Positions 38,235-39,753 of a DNA stretch of 39,753 bases are shown one piece after another. Position 1 is the first letter of the stretch. Every line of letters begins with the position of its first letter. The notes beneath the pieces were generated by a model that saw only the letters and a list, made by a program, of their open reading frames with translations, was not told the origin of the DNA and did not search any database. The position numbers and the translations under genes are program-made. Location of the stretch: positions 1 to 39,753 of the forward strand of contig NZ_JOEY01000070.1 of assembly GCF_000718165.1 (NCBI RefSeq), in the 5' to 3' direction. This DNA is from Streptomyces fulvoviolaceus. GTDB lineage: Bacteria > Actinomycetota > Actinomycetes > Streptomycetales > Streptomycetaceae.

Positions 38235-38265
38235 CCGCCCGCTCCCGTCCTGCGGGGGCGGGCGG
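38235..38265. terminator. Terminator between convergent genes
   Basis: Thirteen-nt arms (CCGCCCGCTCCCG and CGGGGGCGGGCGG) pair with one mismatch around a 5-nt loop, between stop codons at 38218 and 38283. Confidence 0.75.
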
Positions 38266-38282
38266 TGTGCTGTTCCGGGGGG

Positions 38283-39452
38283 TCAGATGCCGGGTCCGCG
38301 GATGCCGCGGTCGAAGGGCTCCTCCGGATCCGGGGGGTCGAACAGTGAGGGCGTTGGGTCTGGCTCTGTCGGGTCGAGTAGTCGTGGGTGGGGCGGGATG
38401 TCGATCTCTGGGGGGTCGAACGGCGAGAGTTCTGTGTCCGGCTCCGTCGGGTCGAGTAGTGGGTGGGACGGCATGCCGATCTCCGGGGGGTCGAACGGCG
38501 AGGGCGTTGTGTCCGGCCACTCCGGCACCTTGGGGGACGCGAACTTGAAAACCGGACCGAGATCGGCCGACTTCTGTTCAGGGCTGGGCATGACCGGCGG
38601 CAGTAGCAGTGGTGGAGGCAGCACGGGCTCGCGGCGGCGTCGCCACTTCTCCAGCTTCGACGAGCCCCTGCCTGCCTTGCTCAGCACGGCCATGTTGGCC
38701 TTGAGGGACTTGGCGTTGCTGCCCTGCGCCGCCTCGCCGAGCATCTTCGTGACGTCGTTTCCCAGCTTCAGCGGCGAGACTCCGAGAAGGTACTGGGCTG
38801 TCGACACGGCCAGCTTCGTGCCGGGTCCGCTGTTGCGGGCCCACTCGGAGGCCGCTTGGCGTGTGACGGCTTCGGTGTTCGAGTAGTCCAGCGTGACGTA
38901 CGAGGTGACGTCGAACGCGGTAGACACCCCCCACTCGCCAGGTAGGGGCTTCTCCTTCGACGGGGCGGGGCCTACCTCGCCGATCGCCTCCCGGAGCGTC
39001 GAGTTGGTGAAATTCTTCGACAGCAGGGACTCGGCGACCTCCTTGGCTGCGCACGCCATCTCCCGCGTCTCGGTGGGATCGGTCCTGGTCGGGGCGCCGT
39101 AAACGGGCTTGCCGGAGCCCGCCGGCCCGGTGATGACGTTCTCGAGGTCCCTGAAGCACCGCAGTAGAACACGCGTCCGCTTCGCCAGGACGGCAGGGTC
39201 ACCATCCAGGCTCTTCTTCAACTCCTTAGCTGCGTTGAGGAGTTCGCGGGCGCATTGCTTCAGCTCGGTCCGCGAGATGGGCAAGTGGTATTCCTGCCTT
39301 TCGAGTACGGGGGCCGATTTGTCCCGCTCGTCCCGCATTCGTATCTCCCCGCTGCCGTCCGTGAACCTGATGGGCTCCCGGACGGCCTCGGGGGTTGGTA
39401 TCCCCGGCGTGTCCCGCGGACCCTTTTTCGAGCCACCCAGTTCTCGACTCAT
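38283..39452 (-). CDS. Hypothetical protein with Pro-rich C-terminal repeats
   Basis: This 389-residue protein has no signal peptide and no family I recognise. The N-terminal part (to about 75) is charged. Residues about 50-120 are helical with HLPISRTELKQCARELLNAA. A central region contains WGVSTAFDVTSYVTLDYSNT. After a basic stretch (KLEKWRRRREPVL) comes a Pro-rich tail with three imperfect repeats of SPFDPPEI..P.HP.LLDPTEPD. Base composition and codon use are visibly less GC-rich than in neighbours, suggesting recent acquisition. GAGGAG lies about 8 nt before the ATG at 39452. It could be an accessory effector or structural protein; nothing further can be supported. Confidence 0.72.
   Translation of the reverse strand: MSRELGGSKKGPRDTPGIPTPEAVREPIRFTDGSGEIRMRDERDKSAPVLERQEYHLPISRTELKQCARELLNAAKELKKSLDGDPAVLAKRTRVLLRCFRDLENVITGPAGSGKPVYGAPTRTDPTETREMACAAKEVAESLLSKNFTNSTLREAIGEVGPAPSKEKPLPGEWGVSTAFDVTSYVTLDYSNTEAVTRQAASEWARNSGPGTKLAVSTAQYLLGVSPLKLGNDVTKMLGEAAQGSNAKSLKANMAVLSKAGRGSSKLEKWRRRREPVLPPPLLLPPVMPSPEQKSADLGPVFKFASPKVPEWPDTTPSPFDPPEIGMPSHPLLDPTEPDTELSPFDPPEIDIPPHPRLLDPTEPDPTPSLFDPPDPEEPFDRGIRGPGI
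38290..38515 (-). repeat. Imperfect tandem repeats at the 3' end of the hypothetical gene
   Basis: A unit of about 75-80 bp, with GGGTCGAACGGCGAG and TCCGTCGGGTCGAGTAGT-type phrases on the plus strand, occurs about two and a half times. It encodes the Pro-rich protein repeat. Similarity at DNA level shows that the duplication is fairly recent. Confidence 0.7.
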
Positions 39453-39582
39453 GGACCCACTCCTCGAAGAGCCGCGACAGCCGAATTCCGACAATATGCC
39501 CCAGAGCCCGCAGTCGCGGAACCGCAGAGGCGTGCGGTGTTCAACGGCCGTGAAGGGCGAATGAGTTGAGCGGGTCTCGCGC

Positions 39583-39753
39583 TCAGGAGGCCGACAGCTC
39601 CCTCTCCACCGGCGTCCGGAACCGCGGGGTCACCCTCGTCGTCCCCACCCACTCCCGCAACCGCTCGGCCTCCGCCCCGATGGCCGCCTCCGCATCCCGG
39701 CCCACCCCCTCCCCGTCGAGGATCCGCCACACGACCTCCCCGTCCCCCCGCTG
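39583..39753 (-). CDS. 3' end of an AlkZ/YcaQ-type winged-helix DNA-binding protein (partial)
   Basis: Only the last 56 codons are in the window; the gene continues past the right edge. The end reads GEVVWRILDGEGVGRDAEAA and closes RVTPRFRTPVERELSAS. This resembles the C-terminus of winged-helix (HTH_42, AlkZ/YcaQ-type DNA glycosylase-like) proteins. The TGA stop is at 39585-39583. The assignment rests on a short fragment and may be wrong. The 130 bp between it and the next gene hold nothing I recognise. Confidence 0.6.
   Translation of the reverse strand, partial: QRGDGEVVWRILDGEGVGRDAEAAIGAEAERLREWVGTTRVTPRFRTPVERELSAS

Overview
The window is chromosomal DNA from a high-GC actinomycete, almost certainly a Streptomyces. 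The coding frames have very GC-rich third positions, GTG and TTG starts are common, and the layout PAP2 protein / malR / malEFG / alpha-glucosidase / secreted amylases / pullulanase matches the maltose region I know from Streptomyces chromosomes. The eukaryotic-type glutamine synthetase (glnII) further right fits the same picture. I saw no tRNA, rRNA, CRISPR array, transposase or prophage gene.

Left part (about 0.35-20.7 kb) is a carbohydrate-foraging island. A PAP2-type membrane protein is followed by the LacI-family repressor gene malR, which is divergent from malE-malF-malG (maltodextrin ABC importer without its ATPase) and a cytoplasmic alpha-glucosidase (aglA). Next come two divergent secreted GH13 amylases, one with two C-terminal CBM20 starch-binding domains. 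A two-gene GH30-GH62 operon (arabino/glucuronoxylan degradation) follows, behind a perfect CebR-type palindrome. The island ends with a 1,811-residue secreted amylase-pullulanase. Extracellular enzymes would cut starch, pullulan and branched dextrins to maltodextrins, MalEFG would import them and AglA would hydrolyse them to glucose. CTTGCA/CTTGCTGT-type repeats at malR-malE, the amylase promoter and the pullulanase promoter suggest shared MalR control. The second amylase and the pullulanase also share an almost identical promoter and start region although the enzymes differ.

Middle part (20.7-34 kb) contains a receiver-PP2C (RsbU-like) phosphatase, a small tautomerase, and a coupled operon of a ferritin-like di-iron protein, a [2Fe-2S] ferredoxin reductase and a TetR regulator. 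It also holds a TPR gene next to a membrane-anchored protein whose N-terminus resembles a degenerate ECF sigma factor, a small lipoprotein, a DUF1996-like secreted protein with an Asp/Gln/Asn-rich linker, a NarL-type two-component pair, an NAD-dependent epimerase-like protein, and an orphan winged-helix regulator without a receiver domain.

Right part (34-39.75 kb) has a possible 50-residue Cys-containing peptide gene, a conserved hypothetical, glnII with a GlnR-like operator, a secreted protein that may be a beta-barrel, an ArsC/Spx-family protein, a small conserved Streptomyces-type protein, and a Pro-rich repeat protein of lower GC that looks accessory. The window ends in the 3' part of a gene resembling AlkZ/YcaQ-type winged-helix proteins.

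Intergenic DNA holds several strong stem-loop terminators, a large stem-loop between malE and malF, diverged copies of a common Streptomyces interspersed repeat, and a probable broken small membrane-protein gene between aglA and the first amylase.
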